From: Myxococcales bacterium
Lineage (GTDB): Bacteria > Myxococcota_A > UBA9160 > UBA4427
Direction: 5' to 3'
NCBI GenBank assembly: GCA_014240165.1
Contig: JAAZXM010000002.1
Span: forward strand, 81,851-145,850
DNA: 64,000 bases
The notes below the pieces were generated by a model that was not told the DNA's origin, did not search any database, and saw nothing but the letters and a program-made list of their open reading frames with translations. Both the position numbers and the translations under genes were made by a program. This document shows positions 1 to 8,738 of this stretch, piece by piece (positions within the stretch are counted from its first letter, which is position 1; each line of letters opens with the position of its first letter).

Positions 1-1170
1 GGCGCGCGCGCGGGCACGCTCGTGCTGGTCACGCACATGCAGGCCAAGGACGACCCGCTGCGCGAGCGCGCCAAGCCGGCCTATACGGAAGGCCCCGGCG
101 GCTTGTTCTTTGACGGGCTCGGGCAGAGGATGCTCCTGCCCACCGATATGCTCACGGGCCGAAGCGACGAGGATCGTCAACGCGAGTTTCGCAGCGACCC
201 GAGCGGGGGCACGGATCTCGCCCTGCGCCAAGCCAACCAGGCGTCCGATGGAGTCCACGCGGAAGTGATCTTCCCCAACGACCTGCTGATGCTCGGATGC
301 GAGCACAACCCCGAAGTGAATTTTGGCCTGGCCCGGGCCTACAACGATTGGGTGCGTGAAGTCTTTGCGCCGGCGTCGATGCGCTGCCTGCCGGTGGGCC
401 TCGTTCCCACGGACCATATCGAAGGGGCGGTGGCCGAAGCCGAGCGCTGCCTGGCCGCGGGCTTTCGCTCGCTCATGGTGCCGTGCGCGAACGCCTGGCT
501 CCCCTATGACCTGCCCGTCTACGAGCCCCTCTGGAGTCTGGTGGAAGAGGCGGGGGTGCCCCTGAACTTCCATGTCTTCACGGGCAACGTCTTCTTCAGT
601 TCCGACTTCGCCACCATCGACGGGATGACGACCGAGCAATTCGAAGCCCGCCGCGCCGCCGGTGCGCCCCACGCGCCCGAGCACCGGGTCGAGCGCCTCT
701 CCACCACGGTGCTTGGCATGGCGGCAGGAATGGGGCCCATCGTCCACCTCACCGGAGGCGGCGTGCTCGAGCGCCATCCGGATCTGCGCATCGTGATCAC
801 CGAGGCCGAGGCCGGCTGGCTCGGGTGGGTTCTCCACGCCATGGACGCCATGCAGGATCGCCGCTCTCTCGGCCTGAACACCCTGTCCATGCGGGCCAGT
901 GACTATTTTCGCCGCCAGGGAGCCTTGACCTTCAGCGACGATCCCATCGCGCTGCGCAACATCGAATTCACCGGCACCGACTGTCTCATGTGGGGCAACG
1001 ATTACCCCCATGACGAGGGGACGTACCCGAATAGCGAGAAGTTTCGCGCCGAGGTTCGGGCCAGCGTGAGTGAAGCCGAGGCCCACGCGATTTTCGCCGG
1101 CAACGCGGCCCGGGTCTACGGCTTCGATCTCGAAGCCCTGGCCCGGGAAGGCGAGTCCGGGCCCGCCTGA
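1..1170 (+). CDS. amidohydrolase-family metal hydrolase, 5' end cut by window edge
   Basis: The reading frame is open from the first base, so the N-terminus (and the usual HxH metal motif) probably lies outside the window; 389 residues are visible. The protein fits the amidohydrolase-2 family (COG2159), TIM-barrel metal hydrolases or decarboxylases acting on cyclic or carboxylated substrates. Visible family features are the strand ending in NFHVFTG, the HLTGGGVLERHPDLR block, the TEAEAGW strand and the late metal-site segment GNDYPH. It ends 15 bp from the convergent DUF3604 gene. Substrate is unknown; such genes are common in catabolic clusters. Confidence 0.85.
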   Translation, partial: GARAGTLVLVTHMQAKDDPLRERAKPAYTEGPGGLFFDGLGQRMLLPTDMLTGRSDEDRQREFRSDPSGGTDLALRQANQASDGVHAEVIFPNDLLMLGCEHNPEVNFGLARAYNDWVREVFAPASMRCLPVGLVPTDHIEGAVAEAERCLAAGFRSLMVPCANAWLPYDLPVYEPLWSLVEEAGVPLNFHVFTGNVFFSSDFATIDGMTTEQFEARRAAGAPHAPEHRVERLSTTVLGMAAGMGPIVHLTGGGVLERHPDLRIVITEAEAGWLGWVLHAMDAMQDRRSLGLNTLSMRASDYFRRQGALTFSDDPIALRNIEFTGTDCLMWGNDYPHDEGTYPNSEKFRAEVRASVSEAEAHAIFAGNAARVYGFDLEALAREGESGPA

Positions 1171-1184
1171 CGACCTGCGCCCTG

Positions 1185-3023
1185 CTATTGCGGCGTGTAC
1201 CAGATGGGTGATGTGTAGGCGCGATCCTGCACCACTGTGGGGGTCTCGGGGAGCAGCTCAGTTCCCAGGCGCGCCGCGTCGTAGGCGGTCCAGCGCGGGG
1301 TGGGGATCTCGATCACCCGCGCATAGTAGAAGGCACTCTGGGCGGGATCGAAGTCGGGATCTTGCCAATAGCTGCCGATCTGCGCTTGGCCCACGGTATT
1401 TGTGTAGCTGGCCTTCGTCGCGTCCACCGTCGATCCTGTCTTCGCGGCAACCGCCACGTCGTACACCTTTTCCTGGGCTTGGCCCGCGTCATCGAGCCAG
1501 CCCTTGATGACCTGAACCCGCTCGAGGTTCGCGCCCAGGGGATCCTTCAGCGCCATCACGAGAAAGCCCGGGGCGCCGGCGTTCTTAGCGGGCCGGGGCG
1601 GCAGGTCGGCCCCCATGGGCACGCCCTTGCGGTAGCCCGCGAACACGCTGTCGGGAGCGAGCACGTCCTCTTCTGCGTAATTCCAGCCGCCGAAAAAGCG
1701 CACCTGCATGCGGGGGCCGGTGGTGGCGTAGACCTCGCGCCGCCGCATGGCGTCGAAGATGGCCTCCCGGGTATTGGACGTCGCCCAGGCGGCGGCGTAG
1801 CCCGAGGCGACCTGCTCCCAGGCAATGACGTCGAGTTCCTTGCCCACCGAAGACTTGATGAAGGTCTCGTTGGTGCGGGGCATTCCGGGCTCCACGAGCG
1901 TCGCCTTGCCCCAGAAGTTTTTCTCGGCCCCCGTGGCCAGGGAGGTGTGGGCGTCGGTGCTGCCGATCATGCCGAATTTGTAGGGGTTCACGCCTGTGCG
2001 GGCTTCGAGCTGAAGGCCCGTCTTCAGCGCTGCGCGGGCGTATTCGTTTTTTAGCATGCCGGGCTCTTTGGGAAGCATGCCTTCAAGCGCCAGGTTGCCC
2101 TTATCCCAGGTTTCGAAATCCGCGAACTCGTCATCGGGGGAGAGCAGCGGATGGGTCTCGCCGTCGCCCTTGATCTGGGTCACCTCCACCAGGGGCTCCC
2201 AACGCGCCCGGCGCCGTGCATACCTCTGGCCAATGGGTTTCCCGCTGGAATCCTCCACCGCGAACATGCGGCCGTTGCTCAGGTTCGCGTTGTGGGGAAT
2301 CGCGAGGATGCGGCCACCGGTGCGGGTTTCATATTGCTCCATGAAGGCCCAGAGATCTTCCGGTCGGTCGCCTTCGAAAGCCGAGACCGGGATCATTTGC
2401 CCGGCCCGCTCGGCATCGTCCGAGTAGACCACGACCCGGTGAAGGTTGTCGCCGCCGGGCATCGAGGTCCACTCGAACCCGATCAGGGCGGTAAAGGTCC
2501 CCGGCTCGTTGTAGCGGTCCGCCAGGGTGGTGATCTCTTGCCAGATATCCTGCTTGGCCTGGGCGTTTTCGAAGATGGGCTGGTTGATCGCGAGGGAGCC
2601 CACGAGTTCGTCCACGATGGCGCGCCCGGCTGCGGGGTCTCCTGTCAGGGCGTCGAAAATCCGCTTGCCATCGGGGTCGGCCATCAAGAGGGGGTCTTCG
2701 GCGCGCAGCTTGGGAAGGATCCCCATATATTCGGCGTGATCCGAAACCACCAGGAAATCAAGCGGCCGGTCCAGGCGAACCGATTGGGCGGTGTTCGCCT
2801 CGACGGTTTCGCCCCGGGCAAAACGGTAGGCGTCCCCGGGGTCGAGCCGGGTGTTGCCCATCACGTTGGCGTCCATGCTGAATGAACTGTGCACGTGGGT
2901 ATCGCCCCAGAGCAGCTCCTGGGGGTAATTCTCTCCCGCGTAGGGGGAGTACTCCACGGGGTCGGCCGCAGCGGCCGCGAAGGCCCAAAGAATTGTTCCC
3001 ATCAGCGCGAACGTATGCCTCAC
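1185..3023 (-). CDS. DUF3604 exported protein
   Basis: This 612-residue protein begins with a GTG start preceded by AAGGAG and has a signal peptide (hydrophobic run to about residue 20, ending AAAAADP). The mature part starts with the DUF3604 signature YSPYAGENYPQELLWGDTH followed by HVHSSFSMDANVMG and the VSDHAEYMG segment, which resemble PHP-type metal-binding motifs. The family has no firm biochemical role; a periplasmic hydrolase is a reasonable guess. It is the last gene of a minus-strand set (zinc ribbon, ALDH, DUF3604; gaps 34 and 59 bp). A second, divergent DUF3604 protein lies at 13961-16240. Confidence 0.85.
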   Translation of the reverse strand: MRHTFALMGTILWAFAAAAADPVEYSPYAGENYPQELLWGDTHVHSSFSMDANVMGNTRLDPGDAYRFARGETVEANTAQSVRLDRPLDFLVVSDHAEYMGILPKLRAEDPLLMADPDGKRIFDALTGDPAAGRAIVDELVGSLAINQPIFENAQAKQDIWQEITTLADRYNEPGTFTALIGFEWTSMPGGDNLHRVVVYSDDAERAGQMIPVSAFEGDRPEDLWAFMEQYETRTGGRILAIPHNANLSNGRMFAVEDSSGKPIGQRYARRRARWEPLVEVTQIKGDGETHPLLSPDDEFADFETWDKGNLALEGMLPKEPGMLKNEYARAALKTGLQLEARTGVNPYKFGMIGSTDAHTSLATGAEKNFWGKATLVEPGMPRTNETFIKSSVGKELDVIAWEQVASGYAAAWATSNTREAIFDAMRRREVYATTGPRMQVRFFGGWNYAEEDVLAPDSVFAGYRKGVPMGADLPPRPAKNAGAPGFLVMALKDPLGANLERVQVIKGWLDDAGQAQEKVYDVAVAAKTGSTVDATKASYTNTVGQAQIGSYWQDPDFDPAQSAFYYARVIEIPTPRWTAYDAARLGTELLPETPTVVQDRAYTSPIWYTPQ

Positions 3024-3082
3024 GTGTCTCTTCTCCTTGAGTCAAGCGCGTTCGGACGCGGAAAGGCCCGCCCGTTCGCGGG

Positions 3083-4483
3083 TTACGAGATGTTGATCAC
3101 CCGGCGCTGGGTGAACTCCTCGAAACCGTCCTGGCCGAGTTCGGTGCCGATGCCCGATTGCTTGGCGCCGCTGAAGGGGATCGACGGATCCAGGTCGGCG
3201 TGCTTGTTGACCCAGACCGTGCCCGAGTCGATGCGAATGGCCAGCTCTCGGGCCTTGGCGGCATCCGACGACCAGACACTGCCCCCGAGCCCGTCCGAGG
3301 ATCGGTTGATTCGCGCCAATGCCTCTTCGGGATCTGAGTACTTGATCACGGGCAGGGCCGGGCCGAATTGTTCTTCGTCCACCAGGCGCGAGCCTTCGGC
3401 GATATCGCGCACGATGGTGGGCTCGATGAAATAGCCCGGCCGATCCGGGACGCCCCCCCCGGCAATGATGGTGCCCTTTTCGGCGGCGTCGGCGATGATG
3501 GCCTGAACCTTTTCGTATTGGGCTTTGTTCTGGAGCGGCCCGAGTTCGACGCCTTCCTCGGTGCCGTCGCCGATCTTTTTGGATTTGGCGATGGCGGCGA
3601 GTTCATCGCAGACATCGTCGTAGATGTCCTCGTGCACATAGGCACGCTTGAGCGCGATGCAGATCTGCCCGTTATTCCCGAACGCGGCGTCGAAGATCTT
3701 CGGTGCGATTTCCTTGGGGTCGAGGTCGGGCAGGAAGAGGCCCGCATCGTTGCCGCCCATTTCCAGGGTAATGCGCTTGAGGGTGCTGGACGCGCTCGCC
3801 ATCACCTTCATGCCGGTGGCCGTGCTGCCCGTGAAGGAAACCTTGCGGATCTTCGGGTGCGCGGAGATCTTGGATCCGAGATCGTTGGCATCCGCGATGA
3901 CGTTCAAGACCCCAGGCGGCAGGGCATCCTTGATGAGTTCCGCCAGGCGAAGGGTGGAAAGCGGCGTGGTGGGCGCGGGCTTCACCACCAGGGTGTTGCC
4001 GGAGATCAGCGCCGGGCCCAGCTTGAAGCCGAGTAGGATGAGCGGGAAATTCCAGGGGATGATGGCCCCCACCACGCCCAGGGGCGTGCGGTGTACTTCG
4101 ACCCGCCGCGTCTCGCTGTCCTCGAGCACTTCCACAGGCATTTCCATGGCGGCGAAATGCTGAGTGAACATGGAGAACCCATAGGCCTCGGCCACGGCCT
4201 CGGGCAGGGGCTTGCCCTGCTCGCTCGTGAGGATGGCGCCGAGTTCCGGGGCATGGGCGGCGGCGATCTCCGCCACCTTCAGGACCGCCGCTCGGCGTTC
4301 CTCGATGGGGGTCGCGGCCCAGGCGGCCTGGGCGCTGCTGGCGGCTTCGATGGCCTCATCCAGCTGGGATTCCGAGGCGCGCGAGCAGGTGCCCGCCAAT
4401 TCTTCGGTGGCCGGGTTGATGACATCCAGGGAGGCGGCGCCGGGCACCATCTTTCCGTCGATGAGCAGTTCGAAGTTGGGCAT
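3083..4483 (-). CDS. NAD(P)-dependent aldehyde dehydrogenase
   Basis: A complete 466-residue ALDH-superfamily enzyme. It shows the coenzyme-binding IIPWNFPL segment, the FTGSTATG glycine motif, the ELGG-like catalytic glutamate segment (LEMGGNDAG) and the catalytic cysteine in NGQICIA. The C-terminal PFSGAKQSGIGTELG motif is also present. Enzymes of this subfamily oxidise aliphatic or semialdehyde substrates to acids. It starts with ATG 8 nt after AAGGAG. It lies between the small zinc-ribbon gene and DUF3604 on the same strand, so all three are probably co-transcribed. The exact aldehyde cannot be told from sequence. Confidence 0.93.
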   Translation of the reverse strand: MPNFELLIDGKMVPGAASLDVINPATEELAGTCSRASESQLDEAIEAASSAQAAWAATPIEERRAAVLKVAEIAAAHAPELGAILTSEQGKPLPEAVAEAYGFSMFTQHFAAMEMPVEVLEDSETRRVEVHRTPLGVVGAIIPWNFPLILLGFKLGPALISGNTLVVKPAPTTPLSTLRLAELIKDALPPGVLNVIADANDLGSKISAHPKIRKVSFTGSTATGMKVMASASSTLKRITLEMGGNDAGLFLPDLDPKEIAPKIFDAAFGNNGQICIALKRAYVHEDIYDDVCDELAAIAKSKKIGDGTEEGVELGPLQNKAQYEKVQAIIADAAEKGTIIAGGGVPDRPGYFIEPTIVRDIAEGSRLVDEEQFGPALPVIKYSDPEEALARINRSSDGLGGSVWSSDAAKARELAIRIDSGTVWVNKHADLDPSIPFSGAKQSGIGTELGQDGFEEFTQRRVINIS

Positions 4484-4517
4484 GGCGAATCTCCTTGGCT
4501 TGGGGGGATGAAGCGGC

Positions 4518-4829
4518 TCAGATCAGCGGGGATGTCATCCCGCGCGCCATGGCCATCACGGTGGCTTCCTCGAGCCCTTCCTTCATCCGCTCGAGTTCGC
4601 CGCCATCGAACCAAACCCCGTGGCATTGGGGGCAGCGATCAATCACCAGCATATGGGCGACTTCCTTGGCCATCGCCTGGCCGTCCACCGGGCAGGGCCG
4701 CTTCTCTTCGCCAGAGGCCTCCACCAGCAGCTTCATTTCTTGCACGCATTCTTCGCAGACCGGCTTGTCGTCTTCTTTGTTCCGGGTGCGGTTTCCGCAG
4801 CGATCGCATTTTGGGGCGAAAAGGGCCAA
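4518..4829 (-). CDS. small zinc-ribbon (zf-TFIIB type) protein
   Basis: A 103-residue protein with a TTG start, preceded by a good GGAGAA site. Two CxxC pairs form an N-terminal ribbon (CDRC...CEEC). The C-terminal half carries CPVDG and then CPQCHGVWFDGGEL, the typical zf-TFIIB (PF13453) ending. Proteins of this type are small cytosolic zinc binders of unclear role. It is first in the minus-strand set upstream of ALDH and DUF3604 and shares its upstream region with the divergent methyltransferase gene. Confidence 0.8.
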   Translation of the reverse strand: MALFAPKCDRCGNRTRNKEDDKPVCEECVQEMKLLVEASGEEKRPCPVDGQAMAKEVAHMLVIDRCPQCHGVWFDGGELERMKEGLEEATVMAMARGMTSPLI

Positions 4830-4893
4830 GGGGGTTCTCCTTTAGAGGCAGAGGATTCCGGAAAGGAAAACGATACCAAAAGATCTACGGCGC

Positions 4894-4907
4894 GAGAACG
4901 CGTTCTC
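4894..4907. promoter_or_regulatory. 14-bp perfect palindrome, candidate operator
   Basis: GAGAACGCGTTCTC is a perfect palindrome in the 242-bp divergent region between the zinc-ribbon/ALDH set and the methyltransferase. Length and position fit a dimeric repressor site. There is no adjacent regulator gene, so the binding protein is unknown. Confidence 0.4.
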
Positions 4908-5071
4908 AGGCCTCAAAGCACGATTCGCTTTGCGAGAGTGAACGAAAGAGCCCACCACGGCGTGGTAGCCTATGACTGCTCACGTCCTTGGGCGACCGGG
5001 CGTTTACGATCGAGGGCCTCGGCGTTCTCTTTGCTCCTGGCACGTCGAAGTACTTTCCTGGTGGATCTTCC

Positions 5072-5872
5072 ATGACAGTCGAGCAGCGGTTCACGTTCGA
5101 TGAAATCGGTGAGCGCTATGACCGGTATCGCCCGGCTTATCCGGAAGCGGTCTTCGACGATCTGCTGTCCATAGCGGGCGTTTCTTCCGCTCAGCGCTTG
5201 CTCGAACTTGGTTGCGGCACCGGTCAAGCCACCCGGCCCCTCGCACGACGCGGCTTCGAGATACTTTGCATCGAGCCCGGGTCCCGGCTGGCGGAGCTTT
5301 CGCGCAAGAATTTATCGGCCTTTCCCGGCGTCGAGGTCCACTGCCAGACTTTCGAAGACTGGCCCTGCGAAACGGCGGCCTTCGGTCTCATTTTCTCTGC
5401 CCAGGCCTTTCATTGGCTTGCGCCGGAAACGCGCTTCGAAAAATGTGCCGAGGCGCTTTCTTCGGGCGGGAGTCTCGCGGTTCTTGGCAACTCGGTTTGC
5501 GTCGACCGATCCCGCCATGGAGATGCGGGTGGGCCGCTGAGCGATCAATTGGATGCGGCGTACGCGCGCTGGGCGCCGTCTCTCGCGGGCCCGCCCGCCA
5601 CGGCCTGGTATGACGAAGGGGGACCGGTCCCCCAGCTATTTGCAGAGTCGGGCCTCTTTGAGCCCGCGGTCATTTGCCGATACCCATGGAGCCACTGCTA
5701 CGCGACCGAAGAGTATCTCGGTCTGCTGGGAACCCATTCCGATCACCGCCTGCTCGACACCGAAAAACGCGCAGGGCTCTACGCGGCGATTGGCCAGGCG
5801 CTCGAGGCATACGGCGCGGAAATCGAAATCTTCTACCAGGCCCATCTCTACGTGGCTCGGCTCAAGGATTGA
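5072..5872 (+). CDS. class I SAM-dependent methyltransferase
   Basis: A 266-residue methyltransferase. The open frame runs further upstream, but the ATG at 5072 directly precedes the conserved domain (RFTFDEIGERYDRYRPAYP), so I chose it. Motif I is LLELGCGTGQATRPLA, followed by the acidic strand end IEPG and the FSAQAFHWL motif seen in Methyltransf_11/TAM-type enzymes. The substrate is unknown; similar proteins methylate small molecules. It reads divergently from the zinc-ribbon gene and is followed 23 bp later by a VOC gene, probably co-transcribed. Confidence 0.85.
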   Translation: MTVEQRFTFDEIGERYDRYRPAYPEAVFDDLLSIAGVSSAQRLLELGCGTGQATRPLARRGFEILCIEPGSRLAELSRKNLSAFPGVEVHCQTFEDWPCETAAFGLIFSAQAFHWLAPETRFEKCAEALSSGGSLAVLGNSVCVDRSRHGDAGGPLSDQLDAAYARWAPSLAGPPATAWYDEGGPVPQLFAESGLFEPAVICRYPWSHCYATEEYLGLLGTHSDHRLLDTEKRAGLYAAIGQALEAYGAEIEIFYQAHLYVARLKD

Positions 5873-5895
5873 GAAAACGAGAGGAGCAAAACCCC

Positions 5896-6288
5896 GTGGC
5901 GCAGATCATCCCCTATCTCTATTACGAAGACGCGGGACCGGCCATCGATTTCATGCAGAGCGCCTTCGGCTTCGAGGTCGAGTCCGCTCTCACTCATCCC
6001 GACAATGGAAAGGTTCTGCACGCTGAGGTGCGAACCGGCACAGGCGTGATTTTTGTCGGCCCGGGCATGGAGGCCTTCGGGACCCGGGCCGAGCCGGATC
6101 CGGAGCAGGTATCCACCATGATCTACGTCTTCGTGGAGGACGTGGACGCCCACTTCGCCCGCGCCCAAGCCGAGGGCGCGCGCATCTGGCAGGAGCCCCA
6201 CGATCATCTCGGCGGCAATCGGCAATACACGGCAAGCGATCCGGGCGGTCACCGCTGGACTTTCGCGCGGCCGATCGAAGCGGCGTAG
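5896..6288 (+). CDS. VOC-family (glyoxalase-like) protein
   Basis: A 130-residue single-module vicinal-oxygen-chelate protein with a GTG start, preceded by GAGAGGAG. It shows the usual order: IPYLYYEDAGPAIDFMQSAFGF at the N-terminus, a VFVEDVDAHFARAQAEGA helix region, and DPGGHRWTFA near the end. VOC proteins bind a divalent metal and act as isomerases, lyases, dioxygenases or resistance proteins. The YDHHGG-like variability here does not allow a specific activity. It sits directly downstream of the methyltransferase. Confidence 0.8.
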   Translation: MAQIIPYLYYEDAGPAIDFMQSAFGFEVESALTHPDNGKVLHAEVRTGTGVIFVGPGMEAFGTRAEPDPEQVSTMIYVFVEDVDAHFARAQAEGARIWQEPHDHLGGNRQYTASDPGGHRWTFARPIEAA

Positions 6289-6352
6289 CCCCGTCCTGCT
6301 CCCATTCCGGGCCTGGAGGAAAGGAATCGGCTTTGCTGATCGCGCCCCTCGG

Positions 6353-6478
6353 CTAGGCGTGAGCGGCGGCGATCTCGTCCAGGTAGAAGACGTTGCGATC
6401 CGGGTCGGCAAAGAGGGCCATGAAGCTGCCCCGCCGTGCAAGGAGCACCGGCGTGCCAGCGCGAGTAGCACCCCCTTT
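6353..6478 (-). pseudogene. C-terminal remnant of a VOC-family gene
   Basis: On the minus strand, about 40 codons before a TAG encode a recognisable VOC C-terminus (FMALFADPDRNVFYLDEI). There is no start codon, and the upstream end runs into a stop just 12 bp before the MFS gene's stop codon. It therefore looks like the tail of a decayed or deleted VOC gene between the intact VOC gene and the MFS gene. Confidence 0.5.
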
Positions 6479-6489
6479 CTTCTAGTCTT

Positions 6490-7887
6490 CTACGCCAGCG
6501 GGTTCGAAGAGAGGACGGGCCGATCCATGTGAACCGGGGGGACCGTTCCGGCGCCTGCCTTCTCGATGGGAGCGTGCGAAGCGTAGATGTCGCGCGTAAG
6601 GCGCGCGTGCGCGGCGGCATTGAGGCGGAAGCCGAAGAGCGAGGCCGTCGAGAGCAGCAAGAAGCCCGCGGGCATCAGGGATGTGGCAAAGCGCACGCCC
6701 TCCATGCTCACGCCGCCATCCGAGCCCTGGATGACCAGGCCAACCAGCCCCACCGACAGCGCGCCGGCGGCCTTGTCGGCCAGGTTCCAGGCCGCGAAGT
6801 AGGTGCCTTCCTTGCGTTCGCCGGTTTGTGCTTCGTCCCAATCGATCACGTCGGCCTTGATGGATTCAGGGAAGGTGCGAAGGGCGGCCTGGCTGAAGCC
6901 GATCAGCGCCATGCAGCCGATCCAGGCGTACTCGGAGTCGTAGGCGCCCGTGCCCAGCAGGATGAAGGCGAGCGCACACAGGCCGCTCGCCGCGGCAAAG
7001 CAGCGGGCCTTGCCGAAGCGGCGACCGAGGGGAATCCAGAGCGGGACGGAAATCGCGAAGGGAACGATGAAGCCCAGCATCGTGGTGGCGCTGGTCCCCG
7101 GGCGGCCCATCATCTCGGTCACGTAGGGAACCGCGACCAGCAGGGAACCCAGGCCGAGCTCCGCCAAAAAGAGCGCGGAGGTGAGCCTTCGCGCATGGGG
7201 ATTTCGGAATACGTCCGCAAAGGCACGCAGGGGATGGGAGGCCCCGCGCCCCATATTTTCCATGGGCTCCGGGAGCAGCCATGCCGCAAGGATCAGCGAA
7301 GCCGCGCACACCGTGCCGATCAATGCAGCCACCGTCATGGCGACCTCGCGGATGGACGCTGCGTTTTCCATCCAGTGTAGACCTGCGAGTGCGGCGAAGA
7401 TTCCGATCACCTCGGCCCCTACGCGAATCGCCGAAAGCCGGGTGCGCTCGTGGTGGTTGCGGGTGAGTTCGGCGCCGAGGGAGAGATAGGGAATCCGCGA
7501 GGCCGTGGACGCGGTAAAGAAGAAGAAGAGGGCAGCGCCGACCCAGACCGCCGAGAGCAGGGGCCCGTCGCCCGTGGGAACACTCCAGAGCGCATAGAAG
7601 GCGAGTGCAACCGGCACGGCTGCTGCGGCCATCCACGGCCTTCGCCGCCCCATGCGCGTCCGGGTGCGGTCGCTCGCCCAGCCCGCGATGGGGTCGCTGA
7701 AGGCGTCCCACATTCGGCTGCCGGCGAGGATCGCCCCCATGGCGGCGGGGGCGATGCCCAGGACGTCGGTGGAGTACTTGAGCAGGAAGACCATGATGAG
7801 CCAGTGCATGGCGGTCATTCCGGCGGCGGGCAGGGCGTAGAGGAAGAGAACTTTGGGCGAGAGGGTGCCCGCGTCAGAGGCTTTCAT
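6490..7887 (-). CDS. MFS transporter, glycoside-pentoside-hexuronide:cation symporter type
   Basis: A 465-residue integral membrane protein with about 12 predicted hydrophobic segments. The ATG at 7887 overlaps the TGA of the upstream Coq4-like gene by 4 bp (ATGA), which fixes the start and indicates translational coupling. Signature segments are KYSTDVLGIAPAAMGAI and SDPIAGWASDRTRTRMGRRRP, the loop 2-3 pattern of the GPH/MFS_2 family. It also has a mid-protein DEAQTGERKEGTYFAAW segment typical of the same family. Family members import glycosides or related solutes with H+ or Na+. The link with Coq4 and the large regulator is unexplained. Confidence 0.87.
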   Translation of the reverse strand: MKASDAGTLSPKVLFLYALPAAGMTAMHWLIMVFLLKYSTDVLGIAPAAMGAILAGSRMWDAFSDPIAGWASDRTRTRMGRRRPWMAAAAVPVALAFYALWSVPTGDGPLLSAVWVGAALFFFFTASTASRIPYLSLGAELTRNHHERTRLSAIRVGAEVIGIFAALAGLHWMENAASIREVAMTVAALIGTVCAASLILAAWLLPEPMENMGRGASHPLRAFADVFRNPHARRLTSALFLAELGLGSLLVAVPYVTEMMGRPGTSATTMLGFIVPFAISVPLWIPLGRRFGKARCFAAASGLCALAFILLGTGAYDSEYAWIGCMALIGFSQAALRTFPESIKADVIDWDEAQTGERKEGTYFAAWNLADKAAGALSVGLVGLVIQGSDGGVSMEGVRFATSLMPAGFLLLSTASLFGFRLNAAAHARLTRDIYASHAPIEKAGAGTVPPVHMDRPVLSSNPLA

Positions 7888-8624
7888 TGCATCAGGTCCC
7901 CGACCCGGTAGCTGCGCCGCACCTCGGCCAGGGGCCAGGAGAGAAGCTGCTCCCAGGGCGCCGTCACCAGACTCGCCGCCCGCTTGCCCGCCCGCCAGGC
8001 GCGGAAGTGGCGGCGCTGGACGTCGCCCTGGGTGAGCGTTCCAAGGCTGCCCAAAGCCAGCAGGAAGAGATAACCGCGCTGCGGGTTCTGTGCATGGGAA
8101 AAAGCGAGCAGCGTCATCTCGCCCTCGGGCGTGGTCGCGCATCCCGTCAGCACGTGCCCCAGGTCATGCGCCGCGGTAAAGCGATTCCAGAACCATTGGC
8201 GGTGCGGATCGCTTTCCCCCCCTTCGCGTTCGAAGGCGCGATTCTGTTCCACGAGACCGTCCGCCGCGAAACCGTTCTCTTCGGCGAAGGCGAGGTAGGC
8301 GCGTCCGAGGCTGCCATCGGGCATCGCGGCAAGGGCTTTGCGGTCGGCGAGCAGGGAGACCAGGTCGGGCCGGGTTCGCAGCAGGTAGCGGCCTTCGGGC
8401 CGCCGGGCGAAGCGCTGAAAGGTTCGCTCGCCGCCTGCGCCCCCAACCGCATCCACCAACTGCAGGCCAGCATCGACTTGATCTTCCGAACTGCGCAGGT
8501 CGCGGAGAATTCGAAACACCTTCCGCCAGCGAAGCGGGTGCGGGGCGCGGCCCGCCGGAATCTCGAGGGGCTCGTTGCAGCCCGGGGGCGGCGTCAGGGG
8601 AAAGTTCGAAGCGGTGGCCGTCAT
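7884..8624 (-). CDS. Coq4-family protein
   Basis: A 246-residue cytosolic protein. The core HDLGHVLTG segment matches the Coq4 zinc-ligand motif HDxxHxxxG, followed by the EMTLLAF and FLLALGSL strands or helices of the family. Eukaryotic Coq4 decarboxylates and hydroxylates a ubiquinone precursor ring. Bacterial homologs are less studied, and many are not in Coq operons. The ATG follows AAGGAGG. The gene overlaps the MFS start by 4 bp and follows the large regulator on the same strand. A second Coq4 paralog lies at 36567-37229. Confidence 0.8.
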   Translation of the reverse strand: MTATASNFPLTPPPGCNEPLEIPAGRAPHPLRWRKVFRILRDLRSSEDQVDAGLQLVDAVGGAGGERTFQRFARRPEGRYLLRTRPDLVSLLADRKALAAMPDGSLGRAYLAFAEENGFAADGLVEQNRAFEREGGESDPHRQWFWNRFTAAHDLGHVLTGCATTPEGEMTLLAFSHAQNPQRGYLFLLALGSLGTLTQGDVQRRHFRAWRAGKRAASLVTAPWEQLLSWPLAEVRRSYRVGDLMQ

Positions 8625-8650
8625 GGTGTCCTCCTTGGGGTTGTCGATCG

Positions 8651-8678
8651 AGAACCATCATGGGCTCTTGATGGTTCT
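8651..8678. promoter_or_regulatory. 10-bp inverted repeat upstream of Coq4-like gene
   Basis: AGAACCATCA and TGATGGTTCT form perfect arms around an 8-nt loop, 27 bp upstream of the Coq4-like ATG and downstream of the large regulator's stop. No U-run follows on either strand. An operator or attenuator is therefore as likely as a terminator. The adjacent winged-helix regulator is a natural candidate to bind it. Confidence 0.4.
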
Positions 8679-8738
8679 GGGTCCCAACGGGTTTCTGACC
8701 ATTGGATGAGGGATTTGTTCGCCCTCAACTCCTTGGAA

